Of a DNA stretch of 20,646 nt, positions 7,884-15,708 are shown piece after piece (within the stretch, counting starts at the first letter, position 1; each line of letters opens with the position of its first letter). This DNA comes from an uncultured Bacteroidales bacterium. Its GTDB lineage: Bacteria; Bacteroidota; Bacteroidia; Bacteroidales; Marinilabiliaceae. A model generated the notes under the pieces. It saw only the letters and a program-made list of their open reading frames with translations. It was not told where the DNA came from and ran no database searches. The translations under genes and the position numbers were made by a program. The DNA is taken from assembly GCA_937892095.1 (NCBI GenBank), contig CALAVC010000231.1, positions 1-20,646 of the forward strand. The letters run 5' to 3'.

Positions 7884-8744
7884 ATGAGACAACTAAAGAT
7901 AACAAAGTCTATAACGAACCGCGAGAGTGCATCACTTGACAAATACTTACAAGAAATTGGTCGCGAAGAGCTAATAAACGTAGAAGAGGAAGTAGAACTT
8001 GCTCAGCGAATAAAGCAAGGCGACCAAGTAGCACTCGAAAAACTCACGCGTGCCAATTTGCGCTTTGTTGTCTCAGTAGCCAAGCAATATCAGAATCAAG
8101 GACTTAGTTTGCCAGACCTCATAAACGAGGGTAACCTTGGACTAATAAAAGCAGCCGAGAAATTTGACGAGACACGTGGCTTCAAGTTCATTTCGTACGC
8201 CGTATGGTGGATACGCCAATCGATATTGCAAGCACTTGCAGAACAATCGCGAATTGTGCGCCTACCACTCAACCAAGTGGGCTCGCTCAACAAGATAAAC
8301 AAAGCATATTCAAAATTTGAACAAGAGAACGAGCGCAAGCCGTCGCCAGAAGAACTTGCAGAGCAGCTCGACTTGCCAGCCGACAAGGTGGCAGACACGT
8401 TGCGCGTTTCGGGCAGACATATATCGGTGGACGCTCCGTTTGTCGATGGCGAAGACAATAGCTTGCTTGACGTTCTTGTGAACAACGACTCGCCCAATGC
8501 AGACAAGGCATTAATAAACGAGTCGCTTGCACGCGAGATAGACAGAGCGCTCAGCACACTTACAGAACGCGAAAGCGACATTGTGAAATTGTTTTTCGGT
8601 ATTGGTTGCCAAGAGATGACTCTTGAAGAGATTGGCGACAAATTTGGACTGACGCGCGAAAGGGTCCGCCAAATAAAGGAAAAAGCGATACGTAGGCTTC
8701 GCCAGAGTTCGCGAAGCAAACTACTGAAAGCATACCTCGGATAA
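7884..8744 (+). CDS. rpoD: Primary RNA polymerase sigma factor RpoD, copy 1
   Basis: A 286-residue group 1 sigma-70 factor of the short Bacteroidota type, without region 1.1. Region 1.2 starts at about residue 16 (ASLDKYLQEIG). Region 2 covers about 55-130, with core-binding GNLGLIKAAEKFDETRGF and the -10/-7 reading helix YAVWWIRQSILQALAEQSR (105-123). Region 3 follows. Region 4.2 is the helix-turn-helix MTLEEIGDKFGLTRERVRQI (245-264), with the -33 contacting RERVRQ. It matches the sequence I remember for Bacteroides RpoD very closely, so this copy is probably the ancestral housekeeping one. It lies between two terminators, so it is likely its own transcription unit. I see no clear promoter in the 42 bases upstream. 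Confidence 0.96.
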   Translation: MRQLKITKSITNRESASLDKYLQEIGREELINVEEEVELAQRIKQGDQVALEKLTRANLRFVVSVAKQYQNQGLSLPDLINEGNLGLIKAAEKFDETRGFKFISYAVWWIRQSILQALAEQSRIVRLPLNQVGSLNKINKAYSKFEQENERKPSPEELAEQLDLPADKVADTLRVSGRHISVDAPFVDGEDNSLLDVLVNNDSPNADKALINESLAREIDRALSTLTERESDIVKLFFGIGCQEMTLEEIGDKFGLTRERVRQIKEKAIRRLRQSSRSKLLKAYLG

Positions 8745-8777
8745 AAAGATAAAGCACAACATTTTACCCCCCGAAAA

Positions 8778-8821
8778 GGCAAATAGGGAGAGTGCAATAG
8801 CTACTCTCCTCTATTTTTGCC
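8778..8821 (+). terminator. Hairpin terminator between the two sigma genes
   Basis: GGCAAATAGGGAGAGT (8778-8793) pairs with the region 8803-8821 (ACTCTCC, CTA, TTTGCC), with two small bulges in the 3' arm. It is an imperfect but long stem located 33 bases after the first sigma gene. It suggests the two copies are transcribed separately. Confidence 0.6.
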
Positions 8822-8889
8822 CACCTAAAACAAGGTAGACTATAATAGAACAAGAATATCTTCAAAAAAACAAAGAACATTAGACAAAG

Positions 8890-9747
8890 ATGTATCAGCT
8901 AAAAATCTCAAAGTCGATAACGTTGCGTACAGCATCACTCGACAAGTATTTGCAAGAGATTAGCCGTATGCCACTCGTAAGCGTAGACGAGGAAGTAGAA
9001 TTGGCCCGTAGAATACGCGAGGGTGATGAGGAAGCGTTGGCAAAACTGGTGTGTGCCAACTTGCGATTTGTTGTGTCGGTGGCCAAGCAATATCAGAGTC
9101 AGGGACTCACCCTACCCGACTTGATTGACGAAGGAAATCTTGGACTGATAAAGGCAGCGCAAAAATTTGATGAGACACGTGGCTTTAAATTCATATCGTA
9201 TGCCGTGTGGTGGATACGTCAGTCTATTCTTCAAGCGCTTGCAGAACAATCAAGAATTGTGCGTCTGCCACTGAACCAAGTTGGTTCGCTCAACAAGATA
9301 AACAAGACGCAAGCCAAGTTTGAACAAGAAAACGAGCGACGCGCATCGGCACAAGAGCTTGCTGAAATGCTCGACTTGCCAGCCGACAAGGTGGCAGACA
9401 CGCTGCGCGTATCGGGACGTCACGTGTCGATGGATGCTCCATTTTCGGAAGGCGAAGACAATACAATGCTCGACGTGCTGGTAAACAACGACTCGCCAAA
9501 TGCAGACAGAGAACTTATGCACGAGTCGTTGGCAACGGAGATTGATCGTGCACTAAGCACCATCTCGGAGCGTGAACGCGAAGTCATAAAGCTCTTCTTT
9601 GGCATTGGTTGCCAGGAAATGACACTCGAAGAGATTGGAGCACGCTATGGTCTGACACGAGAGCGTGTGCGTCAGCTAAAAGAAAAAGCTATACGAAGCC
9701 TACGAAATAGCTCGCGAAGCAAACTGCTACAAGCATATTTAGGATAG
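8890..9747 (+). CDS. Primary-type sigma factor, tandem paralogue of RpoD (copy 2)
   Basis: A 285-residue sigma-70 factor with about 55 differences from copy 1 in a hand alignment, or roughly 80% identity. The stretch from region 2.3 through 2.4 is nearly invariant between copies. In the recognition helix only Ile-to-Leu changes (RERVRQL), with DKF to ARY just before it. Changes gather in residues 12-56 (for example REEL to RMPL, and TRANLRF to VCANLRF), the 141-160 linker and the start of region 4. Both copies should therefore read the same promoters, while differing in expression or protein contacts. Codons differ at many synonymous positions, so the duplication is not recent and both copies appear selected. 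It is followed by a strong terminator. Confidence 0.95.
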   Translation: MYQLKISKSITLRTASLDKYLQEISRMPLVSVDEEVELARRIREGDEEALAKLVCANLRFVVSVAKQYQSQGLTLPDLIDEGNLGLIKAAQKFDETRGFKFISYAVWWIRQSILQALAEQSRIVRLPLNQVGSLNKINKTQAKFEQENERRASAQELAEMLDLPADKVADTLRVSGRHVSMDAPFSEGEDNTMLDVLVNNDSPNADRELMHESLATEIDRALSTISEREREVIKLFFGIGCQEMTLEEIGARYGLTRERVRQLKEKAIRSLRNSSRSKLLQAYLG

Positions 9748-9769
9748 GGATAAAAACCAACATACCCCA

Positions 9770-9806
9770 AAGGCAGGCAATAGGATTTATTGCCTGCCTT
9801 ATTTTT
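9770..9806 (+). terminator. Rho-independent terminator after sigma copy 2
   Basis: AAGGCAGGCAATA (9770-9782) and TATTGCCTGCCTT (9788-9800) form a perfect 13-bp stem with a 5-base loop, followed by ATTTTT (9801-9806). It starts 22 bases after the stop codon. Confidence 0.9.
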
Positions 9807-9816
9807 ATGCCTTGCG

Positions 9817-9853
9817 AAATAAAAAGACTCATACTTCAAATGGAGTATGAGTC
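9817..9853 (-). terminator. Terminator for the acidic-tail protein gene
   Basis: GACTCATACT (9826-9835) and AGTATGAGTC (9844-9853) make a perfect 10-bp stem. On the minus strand it is followed by a T-run (the complement of AAATAAAAA at 9817-9825), 25 bases after the gene's stop. With the plus-strand terminator at 9770 it separates the two convergent units. Confidence 0.85.
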
Positions 9854-9878
9854 GCTTATTTTCTTTACGTTAAAAGAT

Positions 9879-10247
9879 TTACTCGTCGGCTACGTCCAAG
9901 TTGTCGAAGTTGTCGGTAGGCTTTTCGATTTCGTCGTCCTCCTCTTCTTCGTCGACGTCTTCACCGCCTTCGAGATCGAGTTCGTCGCTACCTCCTATTT
10001 CTTCTTCGGTGTCTTCAAGGTCTTCGGTAACGGGGAACTTGATTAAGTAGTTGAATTCTTCGGTCTCAAACGGAAGAGCAGACATAAACTTACCACCACC
10101 AATGTCGAACATCTGGATGTAGGATGTGTAGCCATCGGGGAAACGTTCGGCAATGGCAGCACGAAGTTTTTCGTCGAGTTTCTCGAAATTTTTAATTACA
10201 CGTGGTTTGGACTTAGCCATATTGTTCTTTGTAGTTTTTGCCATCAT
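9879..10247 (-). CDS. Small conserved protein with highly acidic C-terminal tail
   Basis: A protein of about 121 residues that resembles a conserved Bacteroidota hypothetical family (start MAKxxK..., then a PRVIKNFEKLDEKLRAAI helix, then FMSALPFETEEFNYLIKFPV). I do not know its function. The first 20 residues are basic (MAKTTKNNMAKSKPRVIK). Residues 21-73 look like a small folded domain. Residues 75-122 hold 27 Asp/Glu in 48 positions, including a run of acidic residues around 99-106. There is no signal peptide or membrane segment, so it is likely cytosolic. Two adjacent ATGs (10247 and 10244) are possible starts, as is an internal one at MAKSK. A basic head with an acidic tail could suit a nucleic-acid or protein-binding role, but that is inference. 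It has its own promoter box and terminator. Confidence 0.8.
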   Translation of the reverse strand: MMAKTTKNNMAKSKPRVIKNFEKLDEKLRAAIAERFPDGYTSYIQMFDIGGGKFMSALPFETEEFNYLIKFPVTEDLEDTEEEIGGSDELDLEGGEDVDEEEEDDEIEKPTDNFDNLDVADE

Positions 10248-10286
10248 CTTTTATGCAGAAAAAACTCTGTCGTGATTATTGTGTGG

Positions 10287-10294
10287 CAAATATA
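10287..10294 (-). promoter_or_regulatory. -7 promoter box for the acidic-tail protein
   Basis: It reads TATATTTG on the minus strand, an exact TAnnTTTG match, 40 bases upstream of the ATG. No well-spaced TTTG is seen at -33. The rest of the 210-base gap up to 10457 holds this box and the symporter terminator. Confidence 0.4.
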
Positions 10295-10388
10295 ACAAAG
10301 GTTTTATACCTATATAGATACACAAACAAAAAAGACGAGAGCATATTCGTACATCGCTGATATTCAGTTAGTTACGATATTTTAAAAA

Positions 10389-10434
10389 TATTTAAAAAAG
10401 AAAGAGTCGCCAATACTGACAAGTATTAGCGACT
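10389..10434 (-). terminator. Terminator for the galK-symporter unit
   Basis: AGTCGC-AATACT (10405-10417) pairs with AGTATT-GCGACT (10422-10434) with one internal mismatch. On the minus strand the stem is followed by a T-run (the complement of AAAAAAG near 10394-10401). It lies 23 bases after the symporter stop. Confidence 0.8.
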
Positions 10435-10457
10435 TAAGACAAAGTATGATTTACGTT

Positions 10458-11669
10458 TTATTCGATGCCAATCTTGCTACCCTTGTTGCAGAACCACATA
10501 AGATAGACGTAGTATATGAACATCATAGAAAGGGCTGCGACAGCTCCATAACCATCGGCGACGCGCCCCATAAGCGGCGTAAGGATTGCACCACCTATGA
10601 CGCCTGTGTTGATTATACCAGACGCTGCTTTGGTGTGTGGGCCGAGTTTTTGCAGACCAAGATTGAAAATTAGTGGCCACATAATGGAGTGGAAAAGACC
10701 AGCCGCGAGCATTATGTAGATGCTAAACATGGAGCCTGTCGTGAGCAAAGACAACAAAATGCATACGGAGCCAAGACCTATACACGTACTGAGAATCTTG
10801 CGAGGCTCAAACTTGGTTAGAATGCCTGCTCCTACGAATCGACCGACCATCATGCCGCCCCAATATAGCGAAAGCAGCGAAGTGATGAACTGCGAATCTG
10901 TGTTGCCCATCTCGCGAAGACGAGCTGAGAGAAGCGAAGGTACACCAATCTCGACACCCATATAGACAAATATGGCGAGAGCACCGAGCCACACGTGTGC
11001 ATATTGGAATACACTCGATTTGTATTGTTGCTTGGAGCCACTTTCTTCGGCTTGCTTGCCTTCGTCGATGGCTGGGAGCTTGAGCATGACGAGTATGCCA
11101 CAAATTATGAGAGCAAAAATGCCAAGTCCGAGAAATGGACTGGGAACAAGCTCGGGAGCTGGCTTTTGGTCGCCAATTATGAACAAAGCAATGAACATTG
11201 GGGCGACGGTGGTGGCAACAGAGTTGAGGGCTTGACTGAGCGTCATGCGGAAGGCTCCACTTTCGGGAGAGCCGAGAACCATAACATAGGGATTGGCTAC
11301 ATTTTGAAGCATTACGACACCCATGGCGACAACGCACATGGAGAGAAGGAATACAACAAATACGTTAGCACCGGAAGAAATGGCGCTGCTGATGCCAAAC
11401 GAGTTAATGACAAAACCGAGACCAGCTACGGCAAGACCGAGAAGTAGAGTGCCTTTGTAGCCAATCTTGTTCATCAATAGAGCAAAGGGGATAGAGAGTA
11501 TATAGGCTCCGTAGAAAGCGAGGTTGACATACTGCCCTTGCTGTTCGGACAGTCCGAAAGCCTGCTTACAGAAATCGATCATCGAATTGTTCATCGTGGT
11601 GATGAACCCGATGAGGAAACAGACGATGAAGACAACGATGAGAGCGAAAAGATATTTATTGCGTGCCAT
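10458..11669 (-). CDS. FucP/GluP-family hexose:H+ symporter (MFS)
   Basis: A 403-residue inner-membrane transporter of the major facilitator superfamily, FHS (FucP) branch, with about 12 hydrophobic segments. Branch features are GFITTMNNSMIDFCKQAFGL in helix 1 and its loop, QGQYVNLAFYGAYILSIPFA in helix 2, and NKIGYKGTLLLGL before helix 3. A central cytoplasmic loop (about residues 200-220, EEGKQAEESGSKQ-like, charged) separates the halves. Members carry fucose, glucose or galactose with protons. The gene lies 13 bases downstream of a galactokinase in the same direction, so galactose or a related hexose is the likely cargo. Specificity cannot be read from the sequence alone. Confidence 0.9.
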   Translation of the reverse strand: MARNKYLFALIVVFIVCFLIGFITTMNNSMIDFCKQAFGLSEQQGQYVNLAFYGAYILSIPFALLMNKIGYKGTLLLGLAVAGLGFVINSFGISSAISSGANVFVVFLLSMCVVAMGVVMLQNVANPYVMVLGSPESGAFRMTLSQALNSVATTVAPMFIALFIIGDQKPAPELVPSPFLGLGIFALIICGILVMLKLPAIDEGKQAEESGSKQQYKSSVFQYAHVWLGALAIFVYMGVEIGVPSLLSARLREMGNTDSQFITSLLSLYWGGMMVGRFVGAGILTKFEPRKILSTCIGLGSVCILLSLLTTGSMFSIYIMLAAGLFHSIMWPLIFNLGLQKLGPHTKAASGIINTGVIGGAILTPLMGRVADGYGAVAALSMMFIYYVYLMWFCNKGSKIGIE

Positions 11670-11682
11670 TGGGCTAAGGATG

Positions 11683-12960
11683 TTAGAATTCTACTTTTAT
11701 GGAGCCTTGTGGGCGAATGAAGAGTTTCCAGCATTTGCCAGTGCCGAAAGTGTGTTCGAGAGTAGAGACATACTTGTCGACGAGCGAGGCAGGGACAAAG
11801 GCTTGAATGGTGCCGGCAAAGCCACCGCCATGGACGCGATAGGCTCCTTCGGAGCCAAGGACTATGTCGCTAAGAGCGAGTGCAAGCGAAAGACCTTGCT
11901 CTTGTGGTGCGCTAGCTGGATAGACATTCTGATTGTACATAAAAGAGCTTCGACCAGAGGCTACAACCTTGTCGAGGAAAGAGTTGAAGTCTCCCTTTTC
12001 GAGGTCGGCAACTTGCTGTGCTACACGTTCGTTGTCGCGTTCGAAGTGAATGGCACGAAGGATGGCACGATCGGTTGTTCCGTCTTTGCGTAGCGAGGGT
12101 ATGGCGTCGAGGACTTGCGATAGAGAGACTTGTCGGAGGACTTGTTTGCCGAGCTTGGTTGCAACGCCTTTCATATCGGCAGGCAAAGAGGCATATTCAT
12201 CATTGAGGTCGGCATGATTGCCACCAGTGTCGGTAATGACGAGGGCATAGCCTGTCTTGGTAAAGTCGAAATCGACTTTCTTCACAATGGGCTTAGAGGG
12301 GTCGGCAAAGTCGATGGTGATGAGTCCACCTACAGAACAAGCCGTTTGGTCCATAAGCCCACAAGGCTTGCCAAAGAATACGTTTTCGGCATACTGTCCT
12401 ATTTGCGCATTAAGTACAGGATCGAGTCGGCCGTCGTTGAATAGGTGACTATAGATGGAACCTATGAGTACTTCGAACGAAGCGGAAGAACTTAGCCCAG
12501 AGCCCTTGGGCACGCCGCTATCGATGACGGCATCGAAACCACCTATCTTGTAGCCGAGCTCTTTGAGACGTGCACCGATGCCACGTACGAGCGAAACGGA
12601 GGTGAAATATTCACTCTTGTTGGGCTGAAGATTTGTAAGGTCGACTTCGAACTGTGGGTAGCCAGAAGAGAGTATGCGAACTTTGTTGGTGCCATTGGCT
12701 GCAGCCACGGCTACGTTGTCGAGGTTGACTGCACCTGCGAGTACGCGACCATAGTTATGGTCGGTATGGTTACCACCTATCTCGGTGCGACCTGGCGAAC
12801 TGAAAAACTCTACATTGTCGCCACCAAAAGTCTTGCTGAATGTGGCGAGGAGATTGGAATATCTTTTTTGTTGCTGACCTATTACTTGCGAGTCGTTGCC
12901 ATAGAGATTGCGGAGGGCATCGGCTGAGGCAATAGCTCTTTCCAATTGATTTATAAGCAT
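11683..12960 (-). CDS. galK: Galactokinase-family GHMP kinase, noncanonical motif 1
   Basis: A 425-residue cytosolic sugar kinase of the GHMP superfamily that would phosphorylate galactose at C1 with ATP (Leloir pathway). Motif 1 is GRTEIGGNHTDHNYG (57-71). Motif 2 is PKGSGLSSSASFE (151-163), the ATP-binding loop. The catalytic-base segment is CGLMDQ (Asp204), and motif 3 is VHGGGFAGTIQAF (376-388). Canonical galactokinases read GRVNLIGEHTDYN; here Glu is replaced by Asn64, while Arg58, His65 and Asp67 are kept. It is longer than E. coli GalK (about 380 residues) and belongs to a GGNHTDH subgroup also seen in Firmicutes, as far as I recall. galT, galE and galM are not in the window. It shares a unit with the symporter. 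Confidence 0.88.
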   Translation of the reverse strand: MLINQLERAIASADALRNLYGNDSQVIGQQQKRYSNLLATFSKTFGGDNVEFFSSPGRTEIGGNHTDHNYGRVLAGAVNLDNVAVAAANGTNKVRILSSGYPQFEVDLTNLQPNKSEYFTSVSLVRGIGARLKELGYKIGGFDAVIDSGVPKGSGLSSSASFEVLIGSIYSHLFNDGRLDPVLNAQIGQYAENVFFGKPCGLMDQTACSVGGLITIDFADPSKPIVKKVDFDFTKTGYALVITDTGGNHADLNDEYASLPADMKGVATKLGKQVLRQVSLSQVLDAIPSLRKDGTTDRAILRAIHFERDNERVAQQVADLEKGDFNSFLDKVVASGRSSFMYNQNVYPASAPQEQGLSLALALSDIVLGSEGAYRVHGGGFAGTIQAFVPASLVDKYVSTLEHTFGTGKCWKLFIRPQGSIKVEF

Positions 12961-13116
12961 AGTTTATTTGTGGTAAAAATTATAGTACGTGAAATAAAGC
13001 AACTGCTAATTTAATAAAATTATGTATTAGTAACATAAAAAAACAGCACTGCCATAAGGAGTGGCGAGCTAACAAATTTTCTGACAAGAACAGACAACTT
13101 GAATTAACTTATTTTA

Positions 13117-13144
13117 GTAAACTAAAAATCTTAAAATAGTTTAC
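13117..13144. promoter_or_regulatory. Inverted repeat at the DUF5686 promoter (operator candidate)
   Basis: GTAAACTA (13117-13124) and TAGTTTAC (13137-13144) form a perfect 8-bp inverted repeat with a 12-base A/T spacer. The right arm overlaps the -7 box at 13142-13149. The A/T-rich spacer and lack of a T-run argue for a protein-binding site rather than a terminator. Confidence 0.45.
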
Positions 13145-13149
13145 CTTTG
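13142..13149 (+). promoter_or_regulatory. -7 promoter box for the DUF5686 gene
   Basis: TACCTTTG is an exact match to TAnnTTTG, 19 bases before ATG 13169, implying a very short leader. No clean TTTG lies 19-21 bases upstream; that space is taken by the left arm of the inverted repeat. The 208-base gap 12961-13168 also must hold the divergent galK promoter, which I could not locate convincingly. Confidence 0.6.
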
Positions 13150-13168
13150 TCAGTTACAAATTTTAGAG

Positions 13169-15703
13169 ATGAAAAGCAAAGGTGCTGAAATAATTATTAT
13201 GCTCGTAGTGGCACTGACGAGTGCACTAATGCCATCGGAGACGTTGGCACAGGCAGATAGGACGATAAAGGGAGTTGTGCGGGATAGCGAGACGGGCGAA
13301 ACGTTGCCATTCTCAAATGTGTTTGTAAAGCGTACACTCGTCGGGACTCAGACCGACTACGATGGCACATTTAGCCTAAACGTGCCAGCTCGTTATGATA
13401 CGATATGGTTTAGTGCGATGGGTTATACAGAACAATTTAGGAGAGTAAAGGACATCGCGGGACGTGACAGCCTCGTGATAAAAATGCGACCAGATAACAT
13501 AGCAATTGAAGAGATTGTTGTGCGCCCAGACGATGCTCCGCGCAAACTTATGAAAGCGGTGGTGAGAGAGAAACAAAGGAATAACCCAGAGAATCATCAG
13601 CGATCGGAATATGAAAAATATACACGTTGGGAATATAGCATAAACAACATTAGCGAGCGTATGCAAAACAATTGGTTGATACGCGACGCACAGAACTTGA
13701 TGCAGATAAGTAGTGAAGATTCTTCGAGATATTTACCTGTTTATTTTTCGGAGACACTATCGCTAAATGAGTTGCAACGGAATCCGCGCAAAGGACGTTC
13801 GACGATATTGGCTGACAAGGTGAAAGGCGTGGACTTGTTCAAACAATATGAGATTGGAGGGTTGTCGAGCTCGCTCGACAATGAGATTAATTTTTACGAA
13901 GATGTGGTGAAGATTATGGGCGTTGGCTTTGTTAGTCCTATTGCACGTGAGTGCCTTCATTATTACGACTACTTCATAATAGACAGCGTAACGGTGGCTT
14001 CGCCTAAGGGTTGTCCGACGGATAGCGTGAAGACGTATACCGTCAAGTTTAGACCCAAAAACATGGGCGACAAAGCTTTTGAAGGGACAATGGACATTGA
14101 GACATGGCACTTTTCGCCGACGCGGCTTGACGCTGTTATGCCTAAGTGGACGAATATAAACTTTGTAAAGAAGCTTGAACTGAGTAGCACGTGGCAGATG
14201 GTGGACGACAGCATACCATTTTATGGTGTAAACAAGATGTCGGCAAGCATAGACTACATGCCTATAAATTCGGACAAGAAAAGGTTGCAGATAAAGTGCG
14301 ACATGTACAACTCGAACGATAAGGTGCGGCTGGACATGGACGAGCCACTTGAACTGAGCAAAAAGGCTTTGTCGGTGGAGACTTTAAAAGCAGCAGACTA
14401 TAAGCAACGAGACGAAGACTTTTGGGACAAGAATAGACACTCGGAGATGACGGAAGAAGAGCTCAGAGTGAGTGCGACAATAGACTCGCTGAACAACGTG
14501 GCGAGTGTGAAGGCTTTTAATCAGTTTGCAAAGGCGGCCATTACGGGTTATGCAGATATGGGAGCAGTGGAGATTGGTCCGATTGGCGAAATGTTTAACA
14601 CGAACAAGATTGAGGGTCTTCACTTGGGGTTTGGATTGAGGACGAGCAAGGAAGTGAGCGAGAATTGGGTGGTGAGTGGCATATTGGGCTACGGATTTAA
14701 GAACACACGACCTACTTATGGAGCGGGGATTGGCTACAAGTTTAAGAGTCCGATGAGGCGCACGATAGACTTTTACTATAGCGACAGGCTGATAAAGATA
14801 GGCGAAGATGAGAACATCTTGTATCTGTATGAAAACATGTTGTCGACATCGGAGACTAACATTGTGGCACAGATTTTTAAGCGCGAGGAGATTGACGAAC
14901 TTATGTATAGTCAGAAGTTACGTGTGCGCTATGACAATGAGTGGTATACAGGCATGCAGACGCGCTTGCAAGGGATTGTCATGTGGCAAGAGAGTCCGCG
15001 ATATTACCCATTTACACAACAAGGACGTAGTATAGGTCATGTGTTTCAAGAGGAGCTGTCGCTCGACTTCCGATTTAGTTTTAGAGAGAAGTTTATAGAC
15101 GATGGAATGCAGAGAATGTACATGTCGACAGACTTTCCCATTTTTCACTTGACAGTGGCTGGCGGGCGCACCGAGGTGGGCGAAAAGAATAGTAGCTATG
15201 CAAGACTACACAGTACACTTAAACACAGATTTTACATAGGTCAGACGAAGTTGGACGTGGCATGTGAGAACGGCATATATTTTGGCAAACTGCCATATAC
15301 GTTGCTAAACGTGGCACGTGGTAATAAGACGTACGGATTCTATCGATACGACTTCAATCTGATGAACTATTTGGAATATGTTTGCGACAGATATGTTTAT
15401 GCGCACATAGACTATGCACTTGACGGGTGGCTATTTCATAAGTTGCCAGCGATATATAAGCTTGGTCTGCGCGAGATTATAGGTGCAAAGATTATGATTG
15501 GTAGCCTAAGCGACAAGCACATAGAGATGCTCGACTTGCCCAAAGGCGTGGGCGGACCAGAGAAACCATACGTGGAACTAAACGTGGGCATAGACAACAT
15601 ATTACGTTTCTTCAGATTGGACGTAGTGTGGCGCGCTACGGGCGAGAGTCGTGTGGGCGGTCCGCGAATAGGGCTACGCGCACAATTTAACCTTAAATTG
15701 TAG
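13169..15703 (+). CDS. CarbopepD_reg-like / DUF5686 outer-membrane protein
   Basis: An 844-residue exported protein. The signal peptide ends near ETLAQA (about residue 28). A carboxypeptidase-regulatory-like beta-sandwich follows (about 32-110: IKGVVRDSETGETLPFSNVF, GTQTDYDGTFSLNVP). The rest matches the DUF5686 family of Bacteroidota, starting near IAIEEIVVRPDDAPRKLMKA and running through alternating beta-strand-like segments to a C-terminal strand ending in GLRAQFNLKL, typical of an outer-membrane barrel. The function of DUF5686 is unknown. There is no TonB plug, so it is not a typical receptor. The length is normal for the family. The acetyltransferase starts 5 bases after its stop, suggesting one transcript. 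Confidence 0.9.
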   Translation: MKSKGAEIIIMLVVALTSALMPSETLAQADRTIKGVVRDSETGETLPFSNVFVKRTLVGTQTDYDGTFSLNVPARYDTIWFSAMGYTEQFRRVKDIAGRDSLVIKMRPDNIAIEEIVVRPDDAPRKLMKAVVREKQRNNPENHQRSEYEKYTRWEYSINNISERMQNNWLIRDAQNLMQISSEDSSRYLPVYFSETLSLNELQRNPRKGRSTILADKVKGVDLFKQYEIGGLSSSLDNEINFYEDVVKIMGVGFVSPIARECLHYYDYFIIDSVTVASPKGCPTDSVKTYTVKFRPKNMGDKAFEGTMDIETWHFSPTRLDAVMPKWTNINFVKKLELSSTWQMVDDSIPFYGVNKMSASIDYMPINSDKKRLQIKCDMYNSNDKVRLDMDEPLELSKKALSVETLKAADYKQRDEDFWDKNRHSEMTEEELRVSATIDSLNNVASVKAFNQFAKAAITGYADMGAVEIGPIGEMFNTNKIEGLHLGFGLRTSKEVSENWVVSGILGYGFKNTRPTYGAGIGYKFKSPMRRTIDFYYSDRLIKIGEDENILYLYENMLSTSETNIVAQIFKREEIDELMYSQKLRVRYDNEWYTGMQTRLQGIVMWQESPRYYPFTQQGRSIGHVFQEELSLDFRFSFREKFIDDGMQRMYMSTDFPIFHLTVAGGRTEVGEKNSSYARLHSTLKHRFYIGQTKLDVACENGIYFGKLPYTLLNVARGNKTYGFYRYDFNLMNYLEYVCDRYVYAHIDYALDGWLFHKLPAIYKLGLREIIGAKIMIGSLSDKHIEMLDLPKGVGGPEKPYVELNVGIDNILRFFRLDVVWRATGESRVGGPRIGLRAQFNLKL

Positions 15704-15708
15704 AGACT

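Noticed and set aside
8096..8797. Open frame of 233 codons on the strand opposite sigma copy 1
   Set aside because: It lies wholly across a highly conserved gene, is rich in Ser and Leu as expected for an antisense shadow, and has no recognisable domain.
8841..8846. TATAAT as an E. coli-type -10 box for sigma copy 2
   Set aside because: Bacteroidota promoters normally use TAnnTTTG, and no TTGACA-like element is properly spaced. A/T-rich DNA yields such hits by chance.
7884..9747. Second sigma gene as an assembly duplication
   Set aside because: The two copies differ at many synonymous and non-synonymous sites and have different flanks and terminators, so they are distinct genes.
10807..11337. 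Open frame of 176 codons in another frame of the symporter gene
   Set aside because: Its composition (Cys, His, Ser and Arg-rich) is that of an off-frame shadow, and the symporter frame explains the region.
11524..12093. Open frame of 189 codons on the plus strand across the symporter/galK junction
   Set aside because: It crosses two real genes on the other strand and has no family features.
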